Source: Flagellimonas eckloniae
GTDB taxonomy: Bacteria; Bacteroidota; Bacteroidia; Flavobacteriales; Flavobacteriaceae
NCBI RefSeq assembly: GCF_001413955.1
Contig: NZ_LCTZ01000002.1
Location: 1,412,501 to 1,476,500 of the forward strand
Reading direction: 5' to 3'
Length of the DNA stretch: 64,000 nucleotides
Positions within the stretch are counted from its first letter, which is position 1, and each line of letters starts with the position of its first letter. A program made the position numbers and the translations under genes. This document shows, one piece after another, positions 9,787-18,909 of this stretch. The notes below the pieces were generated by a model, which was given only the letters and a program-made list of their open reading frames with translations, ran no database searches and was not told the origin of the DNA.

Positions 9787-11331
9787 TTAAAATGGCACGT
9801 CATTATCTGGGTCATCGTCACTGTTCATTGCACTACCAAAAGCTTCATTGGCATTGGGAAGATTTGGCGTAGCAAATGGGTTTTCTTCATCCGCATTCAT
9901 CTTCGATTGAAATTCGAATGGGGAATCAAAATCATCCAAGTTATCAAATTTACCCAAGGCTCCGATAAACTTTAACCTAATATTATCTAATCCACCGTTA
10001 CGGTGTTTTGCTACAATAAACTCTGCCTGACCCTGGGTTGGGGTACGTTCCTCATCATCCCACTCATCAATTTTGTAATATTCAGGACGATAAATGAACG
10101 ACACAATATCTGCATCTTGTTCAATTGCTCCGGACTCCCTTAAATCTGAAAGTATTGGGCGCTTACTACCGCCTCTGGTCTCCACAGCCCGTGATAATTG
10201 GGAAAGTGCAATGACCGGCACACTAAGTTCCTTGGCCAACGCTTTCAAGTTCCTGGAAATTGTAGAAATTTCCTGTTCCCTATTTCCGCCTTTTTGACTT
10301 CCTCCTGCAGTCATCAACTGCAAGTAGTCAATTACGATAAGTTTTATACCATGCTGAGAAGCTAAACGTCGAGCCTTTGCGCGTAAATCGAAGATAGAAA
10401 GTGATGGTGTATCATCAATGAATAAGGGCGCTTTTTCCAACGCTTTTACCTTAACATTCAGTTGTTCCCACTCATGTTTTTCCAATCTACCGGTTCTCAA
10501 TTTTTCAGATGAAAGCCCAGTTTCCGAAGAAATTAATCGTGTTATCAATTGTACAGAAGACATCTCCAAAGAGAAAAATGCTACTGGAATTTCAGAATTC
10601 ACAGCAATATTTCTTGCCATGGAAAGTGTAAGTGCTGTTTTACCCATACCCGGTCTTGCAGCAACAATAATTAAATCACTTGGTTGCCAGCCCGATGTTA
10701 ATTTATCCAGTTTATCAAAGCCAGAAGGAATTCCACTTAAACCTTCCTTATTTGAAATCTCCTCTATTTTCTTTTTAGCTTGAATGACCAAATTTTGGGC
10801 CGTCTCCGCGGAGCGTTTTAAATTACCCTGGGTGACTTCATATAATTTAGCCTCGGCATTGTCCAAAAGATCAAAAACATCTTTGGATTCACTATAGGAA
10901 TCCTCAATAATTTCACTGGAGATTTTTATAAGACTTCTTTGAATATACTTTTGAAGTATTATTCGAGCATGAAACTCAATATGTGCTGAAGAAGCTACTT
11001 TTTGAGTCAATTTTATCAAATAAAAGTCCCCTCCTATTGTATCCAAACGTCCGTCCTTCTTCAATTGGGAAGAAACGGTTAATAAATCCACTGGTTCAGA
11101 GGATTCAAACAATTTAAAGATGGCTTCGTAAATATAACGGTGGGCATCCTTATAAAAAGCATCTGGATGTAAGATATCTATTACTTCATCCACTCCTTTT
11201 TTATCAATCATCATAGCGCCAAGCACAACCTCCTCTAAATCAACTGCTTGTGGAGGTATTTTCCCTCTTTCCAAGTTGATGAGAGTAGACTTGTCAACTT
11301 TATGTCCAATAATTGGGCTAGGCTTATCCAT
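9787..11331 (-). CDS. dnaB: Replicative DNA helicase DnaB
   Basis: Unwinds DNA ahead of the replisome as a hexamer. The 514-residue protein has the DnaB N-terminal domain (about 25-130), a linker and the RecA-like helicase domain. Walker A is ARPGMGKTAL, Walker B is the hydrophobic stretch ending IVIDYLQLM, and the arginine-rich DnaB motif is SDLRESGAIEQDADIVSFIYR. No intein interrupts the Walker A region, where one often sits in other bacteria. The C-terminal tail is acidic (NSDDDPDNDVPF). The 167-nt region upstream holds several TGTT-type nonamers resembling DnaA boxes. Confidence 0.98.
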   Translation of the reverse strand: MDKPSPIIGHKVDKSTLINLERGKIPPQAVDLEEVVLGAMMIDKKGVDEVIDILHPDAFYKDAHRYIYEAIFKLFESSEPVDLLTVSSQLKKDGRLDTIGGDFYLIKLTQKVASSAHIEFHARIILQKYIQRSLIKISSEIIEDSYSESKDVFDLLDNAEAKLYEVTQGNLKRSAETAQNLVIQAKKKIEEISNKEGLSGIPSGFDKLDKLTSGWQPSDLIIVAARPGMGKTALTLSMARNIAVNSEIPVAFFSLEMSSVQLITRLISSETGLSSEKLRTGRLEKHEWEQLNVKVKALEKAPLFIDDTPSLSIFDLRAKARRLASQHGIKLIVIDYLQLMTAGGSQKGGNREQEISTISRNLKALAKELSVPVIALSQLSRAVETRGGSKRPILSDLRESGAIEQDADIVSFIYRPEYYKIDEWDDEERTPTQGQAEFIVAKHRNGGLDNIRLKFIGALGKFDNLDDFDSPFEFQSKMNADEENPFATPNLPNANEAFGSAMNSDDDPDNDVPF

Positions 11332-11385
11332 GAGTGCTAAAGTAGGTAATTAACCTTTAGTTAACTTTAAATTTGCCAACCGTGA

Positions 11386-11443
11386 TGTTCACAGTTGTTC
11401 AACAAAATTAATGTTGATAACTAAAAATATCTGTTAATAACAG
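11386..11443. promoter_or_regulatory. Cluster of TGTT-type nonamers upstream of dnaB
   Basis: Four related nonamers lie on the plus strand: TGTTCACAG (11386), TGTTCAACA (11396), TGTTGATAA (11412) and TGTTAATAA (11432). The third is one mismatch from the complement of the classical DnaA box TTATCCACA. The last is part of the palindrome CTGTTAATAACAG (11431-11443). Function is not shown. Confidence 0.3.
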
Positions 11444-11498
11444 TAAAATATTTGAGAAAAAAAACTGATAAAAAATATTGGGTACTAGAAAACGGTGA

Positions 11499-12452
11499 CT
11501 ACCCGTTAAATACACCCATTTCTGCATATTTTTCCATTCTGGTTTTCACCAACTCTTTTGGTGATAACTTTTTGAGTTCTTCAAAATGGGAAGAAATTTT
11601 ATTCTTGACGGTATCAAAAGTTTTTTTCCTGTTGGAATGTGCTCCCCCAACGGGTTCTTTTATAATTTCATCAACCACCTTAATTCGTTTGCTATCCGAA
11701 GCAGTAAGTTTTAAAGCTTCAGCTGCTTTTTCCTTGTATTCCCAGCTTCGCCATAAAATGGATGAGCAGTTTTCAGGAGATATTACGGAGTACCACGCAT
11801 TTTCCAACATCAACACCTTATCACCCACTCCAATTCCCAATGCACCACCTGAAGCTCCTTCACCAATTATTATAACAATGATAGGCACTTTCAGTCGTGT
11901 CATTTCCAAAATATTGCGTGCAATGGCTTCTCCTTGTCCTCTTTCTTCTGCTTCAATACCGGGATAAGCACCTGGAGTATCCACGAAACTGACCACTGGT
12001 ATTCCAAATTTTTCAGCAGACTTCATTAGCCTTAAAGCTTTTCGATACCCTTCAGGGTTGGCCATCCCAAAATTTCGGTACTGCCGGGTTTTTGTGTTGT
12101 ATCCTTTTTGCTGACCCACGAACATGTAGCTTTGATCTCCGATTTTACCTAAACCTCCGATCATTGCCTTATCATCCTTTACAGTTCTATCCCCATGAAG
12201 TTCTAGAAACGTATCCCCACAAATGGCATTGATATAGTCCATGGTATATGGCCTATTGGGGTGTCTGGATAATTGCACCCTTTGCCAAGCAGTTAAATTT
12301 TTATAAATGTCTTTGCGAGTTTCTACTAGCTTCTTTTCAATTTGTTGACATGTTTCGCTTACATCAACATCACTTTCTTCTCCAATGACCATACATTTTT
12401 GAAGTTGGTCTTCAAGTTCTTTGATTGGAAGTTCAAAATCTAGATACTCCAT
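11499..12452 (-). CDS. accA: Acetyl-CoA carboxylase carboxyltransferase subunit alpha
   Basis: Transfers the carboxyl group from carboxybiotin to acetyl-CoA, the committed step of fatty-acid synthesis, together with AccD. The 317-residue length matches the family (about 319). Family sequences include [60 protein letters not shown] and the oxyanion region [15 protein letters not shown]. Start is the ATG at 12452 ([10 protein letters not shown]), where the family begins. No accD is in this window, which is usual since the subunits are often unlinked. Confidence 0.98.
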   Translation of the reverse strand: MEYLDFELPIKELEDQLQKCMVIGEESDVDVSETCQQIEKKLVETRKDIYKNLTAWQRVQLSRHPNRPYTMDYINAICGDTFLELHGDRTVKDDKAMIGGLGKIGDQSYMFVGQQKGYNTKTRQYRNFGMANPEGYRKALRLMKSAEKFGIPVVSFVDTPGAYPGIEAEERGQGEAIARNILEMTRLKVPIIVIIIGEGASGGALGIGVGDKVLMLENAWYSVISPENCSSILWRSWEYKEKAAEALKLTASDSKRIKVVDEIIKEPVGGAHSNRKKTFDTVKNKISSHFEELKKLSPKELVKTRMEKYAEMGVFNG

Positions 12453-12558
12453 GAAAAGTTAGTTTTTTTCAGAAAATTTGATGGGAACAAATATAAAACT
12501 TAAAGTATATCTATGCACACAACAAACACTATTTACGCTTATAAAAAATACTTTGCAG

Positions 12559-13641
12559 TTATCGCTTGGCTTTAATCAACATGTAAACTGCAAAGGTGCC
12601 AAAAATAAGATTGGGGATAACTACTGCCAATAAAGGTGAAAAACCAGACTGCTCTGCCAAGGTACCAAATACTTTGTCAAAAAAGATATAGATAAAGGCA
12701 ACTCCAATTCCAAATGCTAGGTTTAAGCCCATGCCTCCCCTCCTTTTTACGGAAGAAACCGCTACTGCTATTATTGTAAGTATAAAAGCAGCGATTGGCA
12801 GCGCCCATCTTTTATATTTTACCAATATGTATGCATTTATATTGGAAGCTCCCTTTTGTTTCTGGTCTTCTATAAACTTATCCAGTTCAAATAAATTTTT
12901 GGTTTCTGCAACATAGGAAACCGGGGTAAGATCTTCTATTTTAAAGGTGAAAAGGGTATCCAATCTTCTTTTGGTCTGTATAATCTCCACATCATTCTTA
13001 AGCCTTCTTTTTTCATAATTTGTCAACCTATAGATGCTATCCTTCTCTATCCATCGAATATTCGTAGCTGAAATTTTATAATCAAGCTTCTTGATTGAAT
13101 CAAAATGCTCGTAGGTAAAATTGTAGCCAATTTTCCTATTGGGGTCAAAACTGCTCACATAAATGTAATCGCTTCCGTTCAGCTGATTGAATATATTGCT
13201 GGTAACCCTATCTTTCCTTCCTTTTTTAAAGTATTCGTATTCAAATTCATTAAAACCAATACTAGCATGCGGCACAATGAACATTCCCATCATAAATATG
13301 AGGATGGCCACAAAGGTCGCACCGATAAAATAAGGTCTTAGAAAACGGGTGTATGATACGCCCGAACTTAAAATGGCAACTATTTCAGTATTACTGGCCA
13401 GTTTGGAGGTGAAAAAGATAATGGATAAGAACAAAAATATAGGAAGTAACAAGTTTCCGATTACCAAAGTAAAGTTCCCATAAAACACAATGACCTCGCT
13501 CAAAGGGGCTTCATTATCTATAATCTTTCCTATTTTTTCCGCCAAATTGGCCATGATTCCAATAGGCACAAATAGTAATAGCATTCCTAAAAAGGTAACC
13601 AGATAACGCTTAAGAATATATTTATCAAGTATGGTAAGCAT
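12559..13641 (-). CDS. LptF/LptG (YjgP/YjgQ) permease, LPS export
   Basis: A 360-residue inner-membrane protein with the LptF/G layout: paired N-terminal membrane segments (about 12-35 and 55-75), a third near 100-120, a periplasmic beta-rich domain (about 125-265), and three C-terminal segments (about 275-358). It starts LTILDKYILKRYLVTFLGML, a typical family N-terminus. With LptB and LptC it extracts lipopolysaccharide from the inner membrane. Its start overlaps the tgt stop by one base (TAATG), so it is translationally coupled to tgt, a pairing common in Flavobacteriia. I cannot tell LptF from LptG. Confidence 0.92.
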   Translation of the reverse strand: MLTILDKYILKRYLVTFLGMLLLFVPIGIMANLAEKIGKIIDNEAPLSEVIVFYGNFTLVIGNLLLPIFLFLSIIFFTSKLASNTEIVAILSSGVSYTRFLRPYFIGATFVAILIFMMGMFIVPHASIGFNEFEYEYFKKGRKDRVTSNIFNQLNGSDYIYVSSFDPNRKIGYNFTYEHFDSIKKLDYKISATNIRWIEKDSIYRLTNYEKRRLKNDVEIIQTKRRLDTLFTFKIEDLTPVSYVAETKNLFELDKFIEDQKQKGASNINAYILVKYKRWALPIAAFILTIIAVAVSSVKRRGGMGLNLAFGIGVAFIYIFFDKVFGTLAEQSGFSPLLAVVIPNLIFGTFAVYMLIKAKR

Positions 13642-14771
13642 TACAATCTTTTATCCATTTGTTGTACCATATTAGTTTTCCATTCCTGAAAATCCCCAGC
13701 TAAAATACGCTCTCTTGCCGTACGTACCAACCACAGGTAAAAACCAAGGTTGTGAATGGTAGCAATTTGCTTGCCCAAATATTCATTTGCAGCAAACAAA
13801 TGTCTCAAATATGCTTTTGAGTATTCGGTATCCACAAATGTGATGCCCATTTCATCAATAGGTGAAAAATCTGCCTCCCATTTTTTGTTTTTAATGTTGA
13901 TGGTACCGTGAGCGGTAAACAACATTCCATTTCGTGCATTGCGAGTAGGCATAACACAGTCGAACATATCAACACCAAGGGCAATATTTTCCAAAATGTT
14001 TATGGGTGTCCCAACACCCATTAGATATCTTGGTTTATCTTCTGGTAGAATGTCACAGACAATTTCGGCCATCTCATACATTTCCTCCGCAGGTTCCCCA
14101 ACGGAAAGCCCTCCAATTGCGTTTCCTTCTGCCCCAACGGATGCAATATATTCCGCCGACTGCTTTCGCAAATCTTTGTATGTTGAGCCTTGTACAATTG
14201 GAAAAAAACTCTGGGAATATCCATATTTAAATGGAAGCTTTTCCAAATGGGAAATACATCTATCCAACCATCTATGGGTCATGTGCATAGATCTTTTGGC
14301 ATAGTTGTACTCGCATGGATAAGGCGTACATTCATCAAAAGCCATAATAATATCTGCTCCAATGACACGCTGAATTTCCATCACATTTTCTGGAGTAAAA
14401 AAATGACTTGATCCGTCAATATGGGATTTAAAGTTTACTCCTTCTTCTTTTATTTTTCTATTACCTGACAAGGAATACACTTGATACCCTCCACTATCAG
14501 TTAAAATATTTCTATCCCAACCCATAAACTTATGCAGTCCGCCAGCTTGCTCCAAAATTTCAATTCCCGGACGTAAATACAAATGATATGTATTTCCGAG
14601 TATAACATCTGGGTTTATTTCATCCTTTAATTCACGTTGATGCACTCCCTTTACAGATGCTACAGTACCCACTGGCATAAAAATGGGTGTCTGTATGGTA
14701 CCATGGTCTGTAGACAATTCTCCAGCCCTTGCTTTGCTCTTACTATCCTTTTGTTTTAGGGTAAATTCCAA
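13641..14771 (-). CDS. tgt: Queuine tRNA-ribosyltransferase (TGT)
   Basis: Exchanges guanine-34 for preQ1 in tRNAs with GUN anticodons. The 376-residue protein shows the TIM-barrel landmarks LTDSGGYQVYSL, IMAFDECTPYPCEY, GGLSVGEPAEEMYEM and the nucleophile region VDMFDCVMPTRNARNG. An oddity is that the C-terminal zinc site is absent. Where E. coli has Cys-x-Cys-x2-Cys after SPLDPE, this protein has Gly309, Thr311 and Asp314. The downstream His in TIHNLGFY is kept. Length and other motifs are intact, so loss of the zinc ligands looks real and not a sequencing error. Start is the ATG at 14771. Confidence 0.96.
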   Translation of the reverse strand: MEFTLKQKDSKSKARAGELSTDHGTIQTPIFMPVGTVASVKGVHQRELKDEINPDVILGNTYHLYLRPGIEILEQAGGLHKFMGWDRNILTDSGGYQVYSLSGNRKIKEEGVNFKSHIDGSSHFFTPENVMEIQRVIGADIIMAFDECTPYPCEYNYAKRSMHMTHRWLDRCISHLEKLPFKYGYSQSFFPIVQGSTYKDLRKQSAEYIASVGAEGNAIGGLSVGEPAEEMYEMAEIVCDILPEDKPRYLMGVGTPINILENIALGVDMFDCVMPTRNARNGMLFTAHGTINIKNKKWEADFSPIDEMGITFVDTEYSKAYLRHLFAANEYLGKQIATIHNLGFYLWLVRTARERILAGDFQEWKTNMVQQMDKRL

Positions 14772-14877
14772 TACTTAATTTTAAAACCGCAAATATAGCC
14801 ATCTCATTTCCACAAAGCCTTAACAAAAAAATAAAGTTTACTTACGAAAAGTGTTTCGTAAAATAATGAGTAAGTGC

Positions 14878-14908
14878 TTGTTTAACAAAGTGAATGCGGT
14901 TACTTTTG
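14878..14908 (+). promoter_or_regulatory. Promoter of the transketolase operon
   Basis: A -33 TTG (14878-14880) and a -7 TACTTTTG (14901-14908) are separated by 20 nt, matching the Bacteroidota consensus. The ATG follows 20 nt later. Confidence 0.7.
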
Positions 14909-14927
14909 AAGCCTTAAAATCAATACA

Positions 14928-15773
14928 ATGCCAAACGCTCAAGAATTACAGGATTTAGTGACCCAAGTACGAAGGGACATTTTAAGAATGGTGCACAAAG
15001 TAAATTCAGGGCATCCAGGAGGTTCTCTTGGTTGTACCGAATTTTTTGTTGCACTGTACAATGAAATTATGGAGTTAAAAGATGGTTTTGATATGGATGG
15101 AAAAGACGAAGACCTTTTCTTTCTTTCCAATGGTCATATCTCCCCTGTTTTTTATAGTGTTTTGGCAAGAAGAGGATACTTTCCCGTTGAGGAATTAAAC
15201 ACTTTTAGGTTAATAAATTCTCGTTTGCAAGGTCATCCCACAACACATGAAGGTCTTCCTGGGGTTCGCATTGCATCTGGTTCATTGGGTCAAGGTATGT
15301 CGGTAGCTATTGGTGCCGCTTTAGCTAAAAAGCTGAATGGAGACAATCATTTAATTTATAGCCTACACGGTGATGGAGAATTGCAGGAAGGGCAAAATTG
15401 GGAAGCCATTATGTATGCCGCCGGAAATAAGGTAGACAATTATATTGCCACTATCGATTTAAATGGACAACAAATAGATGGATCAACAGATGATGTGTTG
15501 CCATTGGGCAACGTTGCCGAAAAGTTTAGGGTTTTTGGATGGGATGTTTTGGAAATTGAAAACGGTAATGATTTAAAGCAAGTCATAGAAGGCTTAAATG
15601 AGGCAAAAAGTAGAACAGGAAAAGGAAAACCTGTTTGTATAATAATGACCACTATGATGGGTAATGGAGTTGATTTTATGATGCATACCCATGCTTGGCA
15701 CGGTAAAGCTCCCAACGACGAACAATTGGAAACGGCATTGGCTCAAAACCCTGAAACTGTAGGCGATTATTAA
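14928..15773 (+). CDS. Transketolase, N-terminal subunit
   Basis: Binds thiamine diphosphate and Mg2+ in the non-oxidative pentose phosphate pathway. This 281-residue protein corresponds to the first half of full-length transketolase. It has the TPP motif GDGELQEGQNWEA...N (GDG to Asn about 30 residues on), the N-terminal HSGHPGGSLG-type loop (VNSGHPGGSLG) and the active-site-type His stretch HAWHGKAPN. It ends cleanly at a stop codon 17 nt before the second subunit. Split transketolases of this kind are usual in Bacteroidota, so this is not a frameshifted gene. Confidence 0.96.
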   Translation: MPNAQELQDLVTQVRRDILRMVHKVNSGHPGGSLGCTEFFVALYNEIMELKDGFDMDGKDEDLFFLSNGHISPVFYSVLARRGYFPVEELNTFRLINSRLQGHPTTHEGLPGVRIASGSLGQGMSVAIGAALAKKLNGDNHLIYSLHGDGELQEGQNWEAIMYAAGNKVDNYIATIDLNGQQIDGSTDDVLPLGNVAEKFRVFGWDVLEIENGNDLKQVIEGLNEAKSRTGKGKPVCIIMTTMMGNGVDFMMHTHAWHGKAPNDEQLETALAQNPETVGDY

Positions 15774-15790
15774 TTCTGAAGAAAACTATC

Positions 15791-16744
15791 ATGACAAAAT
15801 ATACTGATCAAGGAAAAAACGATACACGAAGCGGATTTGGAGCTGGAATGACGGAATTAGGAAGAACAAATCCCAATGTGGTTGCCCTTTGTGCCGACTT
15901 GGTAGGTTCTTTAAAGATTCAAACCTTTATTGATGAAAATCCAGAACGCTTTTTTCAAATTGGAATAGCAGAAGCCAACATGATGGGAATAGCCGCTGGT
16001 CTGACCATTGGTGGAAAAATTCCATTTACAGGAACATTTGCCAACTTTTCAACAGGAAGAGTCTACGATCAAATTCGCCAATCCATCGCATATTCTGATA
16101 AAAATGTGAAAATATGTGCTTCGCATGCTGGGATAACCTTAGGTGAAGATGGGGCAACGCACCAAATATTGGAAGACATTGGACTAATGAAAATGTTGCC
16201 TGGAATGACGGTTATCAATCCTTGTGATTTTAACCAGACTAAAGCAGCAACTCTGGCCATAGCAGAGCATGATGGACCCGTTTACCTACGTTTTGGTAGA
16301 CCAAAAGTGGCAAACTTTACGCCAGCAGATCAAAAGTTTGAAATTGGGAAAGCACTGATGCTCAATGAAGGTACGGATGTAACTATTATTGCAACAGGCC
16401 ACTTGGTTTGGCAATCGCTACTAGCCGCAGAAAATTTGGAAAATCAAGGGATTTCAGCAGAAGTGATCAATATACACACCATTAAGCCTCTTGATGACAA
16501 GGCTATTTTGGACTCAGTAAAAAAGACCGGTTGTGTGGTTACCGCTGAAGAACACAATTTTCTTGGTGGTCTTGGGGAAAGTGTCTCCCGCGTATTGGCT
16601 ACCCATTATCCTACTCCCCAAGAATTTGTGGCAACACAGGATACTTTTGGTGAAAGTGGAACACCGGAACAACTTATGGATAAATATGGCCTGAACAATA
16701 AAGCCATTGAAGCAGCCGTTTTAAAAGTGTTGAAACGAAAATAA
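15791..16744 (+). CDS. Transketolase, C-terminal subunit
   Basis: A 317-residue partner of the preceding gene. It has the pyrimidine-binding domain (about 10-170), including the catalytic Glu in FFQIGIAEANMMGIAAGL, and the transketolase C-terminal domain (about 190-315; GTDVTIIATGHLVWQSLLAAENL). The two subunits together would match one full-length transketolase. The close spacing shows one operon under the promoter at 14878. Confidence 0.96.
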   Translation: MTKYTDQGKNDTRSGFGAGMTELGRTNPNVVALCADLVGSLKIQTFIDENPERFFQIGIAEANMMGIAAGLTIGGKIPFTGTFANFSTGRVYDQIRQSIAYSDKNVKICASHAGITLGEDGATHQILEDIGLMKMLPGMTVINPCDFNQTKAATLAIAEHDGPVYLRFGRPKVANFTPADQKFEIGKALMLNEGTDVTIIATGHLVWQSLLAAENLENQGISAEVINIHTIKPLDDKAILDSVKKTGCVVTAEEHNFLGGLGESVSRVLATHYPTPQEFVATQDTFGESGTPEQLMDKYGLNNKAIEAAVLKVLKRK

Positions 16745-16795
16745 TTTTTTCGGTATCATCTTTGATATTCTTCAATCTTTTAAAACGAAACACTT

Positions 16796-17407
16796 ATGAA
16801 AAAAACATTTCTAGTTGCAGTGTTGACCTTAATGGGGTCTGCTGTATTTGCACAAAGCGGTTCAGGATTTGGTATTAAAGCCGGACTTAGCTACAACAAA
16901 AACGGTGATTTAATTGGCTCTGTTGGTGATGCAGGACAAAACATTGTTGAAGGCGCCGAAGGTAAAGCCGGATATCATGTAGGTTTTTGGGGAAAACTGG
17001 ATTTTCCAAAAATCTATCTTCGTCCAGAACTTGTATACTCTAAAACAAAGAGTAGCTATAATGTTGACGGAGCTTCCAATGATTATGATATTTCAAAAAT
17101 AGATCTTCCAGTGCTATTGGGTTATAAGCTTATAGGCCCTTTACATGTTTTTGCAGGTCCTGCCTTTCAATACACCCTTAAAAACGATTTAGGAGATTTG
17201 GAAGTTGAAGATGTTGAAAATGATTTTTCAGTTGGCCTTAATGTTGGCGTCGGGGTTAATCTAGGTAAAATTGGAGTCGATGTTCGCTATGAACGAGGTT
17301 TCTCCGAAAATGAAGCTGAATTTATTGGAAATAACATTACTGATATTTCAGGTAGAGTTGATTCTAGACCATCCCAAGTTATTTTTGCACTTTCCTTGAA
17401 GTTATAA
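16796..17407 (+). CDS. Outer-membrane beta-barrel protein (porin family)
   Basis: A 203-residue protein with a clear Sec signal peptide (MKKTFLVAVLTLMGSAVFAQ). Alternating hydrophobic strands follow, typical of small eight-stranded OmpA-like barrels (PUL family outer membrane beta-barrel). Glycine-rich strands such as FGIKAGLSYN and VGLNVGVGVNLGKIGVDVRYERGF are visible. No OmpA peptidoglycan-binding domain is present. Substrate and function are unknown. It ends at a shared terminator. Confidence 0.82.
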   Translation: MKKTFLVAVLTLMGSAVFAQSGSGFGIKAGLSYNKNGDLIGSVGDAGQNIVEGAEGKAGYHVGFWGKLDFPKIYLRPELVYSKTKSSYNVDGASNDYDISKIDLPVLLGYKLIGPLHVFAGPAFQYTLKNDLGDLEVEDVENDFSVGLNVGVGVNLGKIGVDVRYERGFSENEAEFIGNNITDISGRVDSRPSQVIFALSLKL

Positions 17408-17429
17408 GAAACGATATTTATATAAAAAT

Positions 17430-17458
17430 AAAAAGCCCGCTTAAAGCAGGCTTTTTTT
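17430..17458. terminator. Terminator between the porin and FKBP genes
   Basis: AAAAAGCCCGC, a TTAAA loop and GCAGGCTTTTTTT form a hairpin with one C-A mismatch and a T-tract on each side. It directly abuts the stop codon of the converging FKBP gene and can serve both. Confidence 0.82.
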
Positions 17459-18422
17459 AGTTTGTATCCGGATCCAAATAATCCGGGGTGCCATCCCCAT
17501 CCGCATCTGGGTATGGTAAGATTATATTTCCATCATCGTCTGTAATTTCATCATTGGTAGAAACCCCATCGCCATCATCATCACCATCCTGAAAGTTTGG
17601 TACTGAAAAACCAAAATTATTTAGTTCATCCTCTTCATCGGTATCATCATTGTTCAAATTACCGTCCCCATTTAAATCTTCCAATATAGACGGAACTCCA
17701 TCATTGTCATTATCGGTATTTTCAATAAAAGCACCTATTTCAACCTCAAAAAGTAAAATAGAGTATGCAGATATTAGCGTAGATGGAGAACTGTTAAAGT
17801 ATGCAAGTCCAGATGGTAGGATAAACATACCTATACCACTGTTGGCAATCGATATGGTTCCATCTCCATTTTCCACTATTTGGTCTTCTGTACCCGCATG
17901 AAAATTGGAGATTCCCTGTGCGTAGCCCCTTATGGTAAATGGAAGTTCTTGCCAAGAGAAAGTTTGGTTCTCATCAAACAGAGTACCATCCAACAAAGTA
18001 CCACGATATCTCAATAAGGTAGAATCGGCATAAGTTGGGCTACCTCCACCGCCTACTCTTGCTTCCAAATAATAATAGGTGTGTTCAACGTTTTCTTCCC
18101 CATCGTCCAAACCAAAAGCATCTGAAGACACATTAACAGATGCAGACTTAAGTTCATCCCTGTCAATTAGTGCTATTTTATCGGTATTATCCCCAGCAAT
18201 AGTATCAATGCGTATTTTGTAGTCAAAACCGGCTGGAGGTGCTGCAAATTCATCATAATTATAGAAATGCGTTTGAAGAAATTCTATAATTTCCGCATCA
18301 TCCTCCGGTGAAACTTCACTTAGTAGACTAGCTTCAATTGCTATAACCTCCAAATCATCATCATTCTTACATGAAAAGATTACTACACTCATTATCAAGC
18401 AGACAAAAACCTTGTACTTCAT
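17457..18422 (-). CDS. FKBP-type peptidyl-prolyl isomerase lipoprotein with calcium-binding tail
   Basis: A 321-residue lipoprotein with the lipobox ending in Cys18 (SVVIFSCKND). The FKBP domain (about 110-235) is recognised from YADSTLLRYRGTLLDGTLFDEN, the region FTIRGYAQGI, and SGIGMFILPSGLAYF followed by LLFEVEIGAF. The C-terminal 85 residues are acidic repeats of the thrombospondin type 3 kind (DNDNDGVPSILEDLNGDG, DGDDDGDGVSTNDE, DADGDGTPDYLDPDTN) that should bind Ca2+. Such proteins likely assist folding at the envelope. The combination is recurrent in Flavobacteriaceae. Which leaflet it faces cannot be decided from sequence. Confidence 0.88.
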   Translation of the reverse strand: MKYKVFVCLIMSVVIFSCKNDDDLEVIAIEASLLSEVSPEDDAEIIEFLQTHFYNYDEFAAPPAGFDYKIRIDTIAGDNTDKIALIDRDELKSASVNVSSDAFGLDDGEENVEHTYYYLEARVGGGGSPTYADSTLLRYRGTLLDGTLFDENQTFSWQELPFTIRGYAQGISNFHAGTEDQIVENGDGTISIANSGIGMFILPSGLAYFNSSPSTLISAYSILLFEVEIGAFIENTDNDNDGVPSILEDLNGDGNLNNDDTDEEDELNNFGFSVPNFQDGDDDGDGVSTNDEITDDDGNIILPYPDADGDGTPDYLDPDTN

Positions 18423-18462
18423 TAAGTATGTTTATTTAGCTGCGCAAGATACAATTTTCCGT

Positions 18463-18470
18463 TATTTTTG
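18463..18470 (+). promoter_or_regulatory. -7 element (TATTTTTG) of the S4-domain gene
   Basis: An exact TAnnTTTG match 31 nt before the ATG at 18502. No good -33 TTG is at the expected distance. Confidence 0.4.
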
Positions 18471-18501
18471 CTTATTTCATTAACAAAGATTTGCAGAGTT
18501 T

Positions 18502-18873
18502 ATGCGCATTGACAAATACCTTTGGTGTATTAGATACTTTAAAACAAGAAACGTTGCCGCCATTGCTGTTAAAAAAGGCCAAGTACGAATTAATGGAGCT
18601 GTAGTAAAGCCATCTAGAGAGGTATATCCCATGGACAAAATTCTTGTGCGAAAAAACCAAATTGAACATCAGCTTACCGTTTTGGATATTCCTGAAAGTC
18701 GGGTTGGGGCCAAGCTGGTTGACATTTATAGAAAAGACACTACTCCTAAAGAAGCGTTTGAACATAATGACCTGCTTAAACTAGCGAAGGACCACTACAG
18801 AAAAAAAGGAGTGGGGAGGCCTACAAAAAAGGACAGAAGGGATATTGATGGGTATTTGGATGAATCTGAATAA
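18502..18873 (+). CDS. S4-domain RNA-binding protein (Hsp15/HslR family)
   Basis: A 123-residue protein whose first 60 residues are an S4 RNA-binding domain (MRIDKYLWCIRYFKTRNVAA, then KKGQVRINGAVVKPSREV). A basic tail follows (RKKGVGRPTKKDRRD). Hsp15 in E. coli recycles stalled 50S subunits carrying nascent chains; the same role is plausible here. Confidence 0.9.
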   Translation: MRIDKYLWCIRYFKTRNVAAIAVKKGQVRINGAVVKPSREVYPMDKILVRKNQIEHQLTVLDIPESRVGAKLVDIYRKDTTPKEAFEHNDLLKLAKDHYRKKGVGRPTKKDRRDIDGYLDESE

Positions 18874-18882
18874 TCTGTTTTA

Positions 18883-18890
18883 TATCTTTG
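18883..18890 (+). promoter_or_regulatory. -7 element (TATCTTTG) of the phosphoribosyltransferase gene
   Basis: An exact TAnnTTTG match 20 nt before the ATG at 18910. The nearest TTTG upstream (18855-18858) is 24 nt away, slightly long for the consensus. Confidence 0.45.
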
Positions 18891-18909
18891 TTTATCTTCA
18901 TTCCCTGTT

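Noticed and set aside
14928..16744. Two transketolase halves as a frameshifted or broken gene
   Set aside because: Each half has its own start, stop and complete domain, with 17 nt between. Split transketolases are normal in Bacteroidota.
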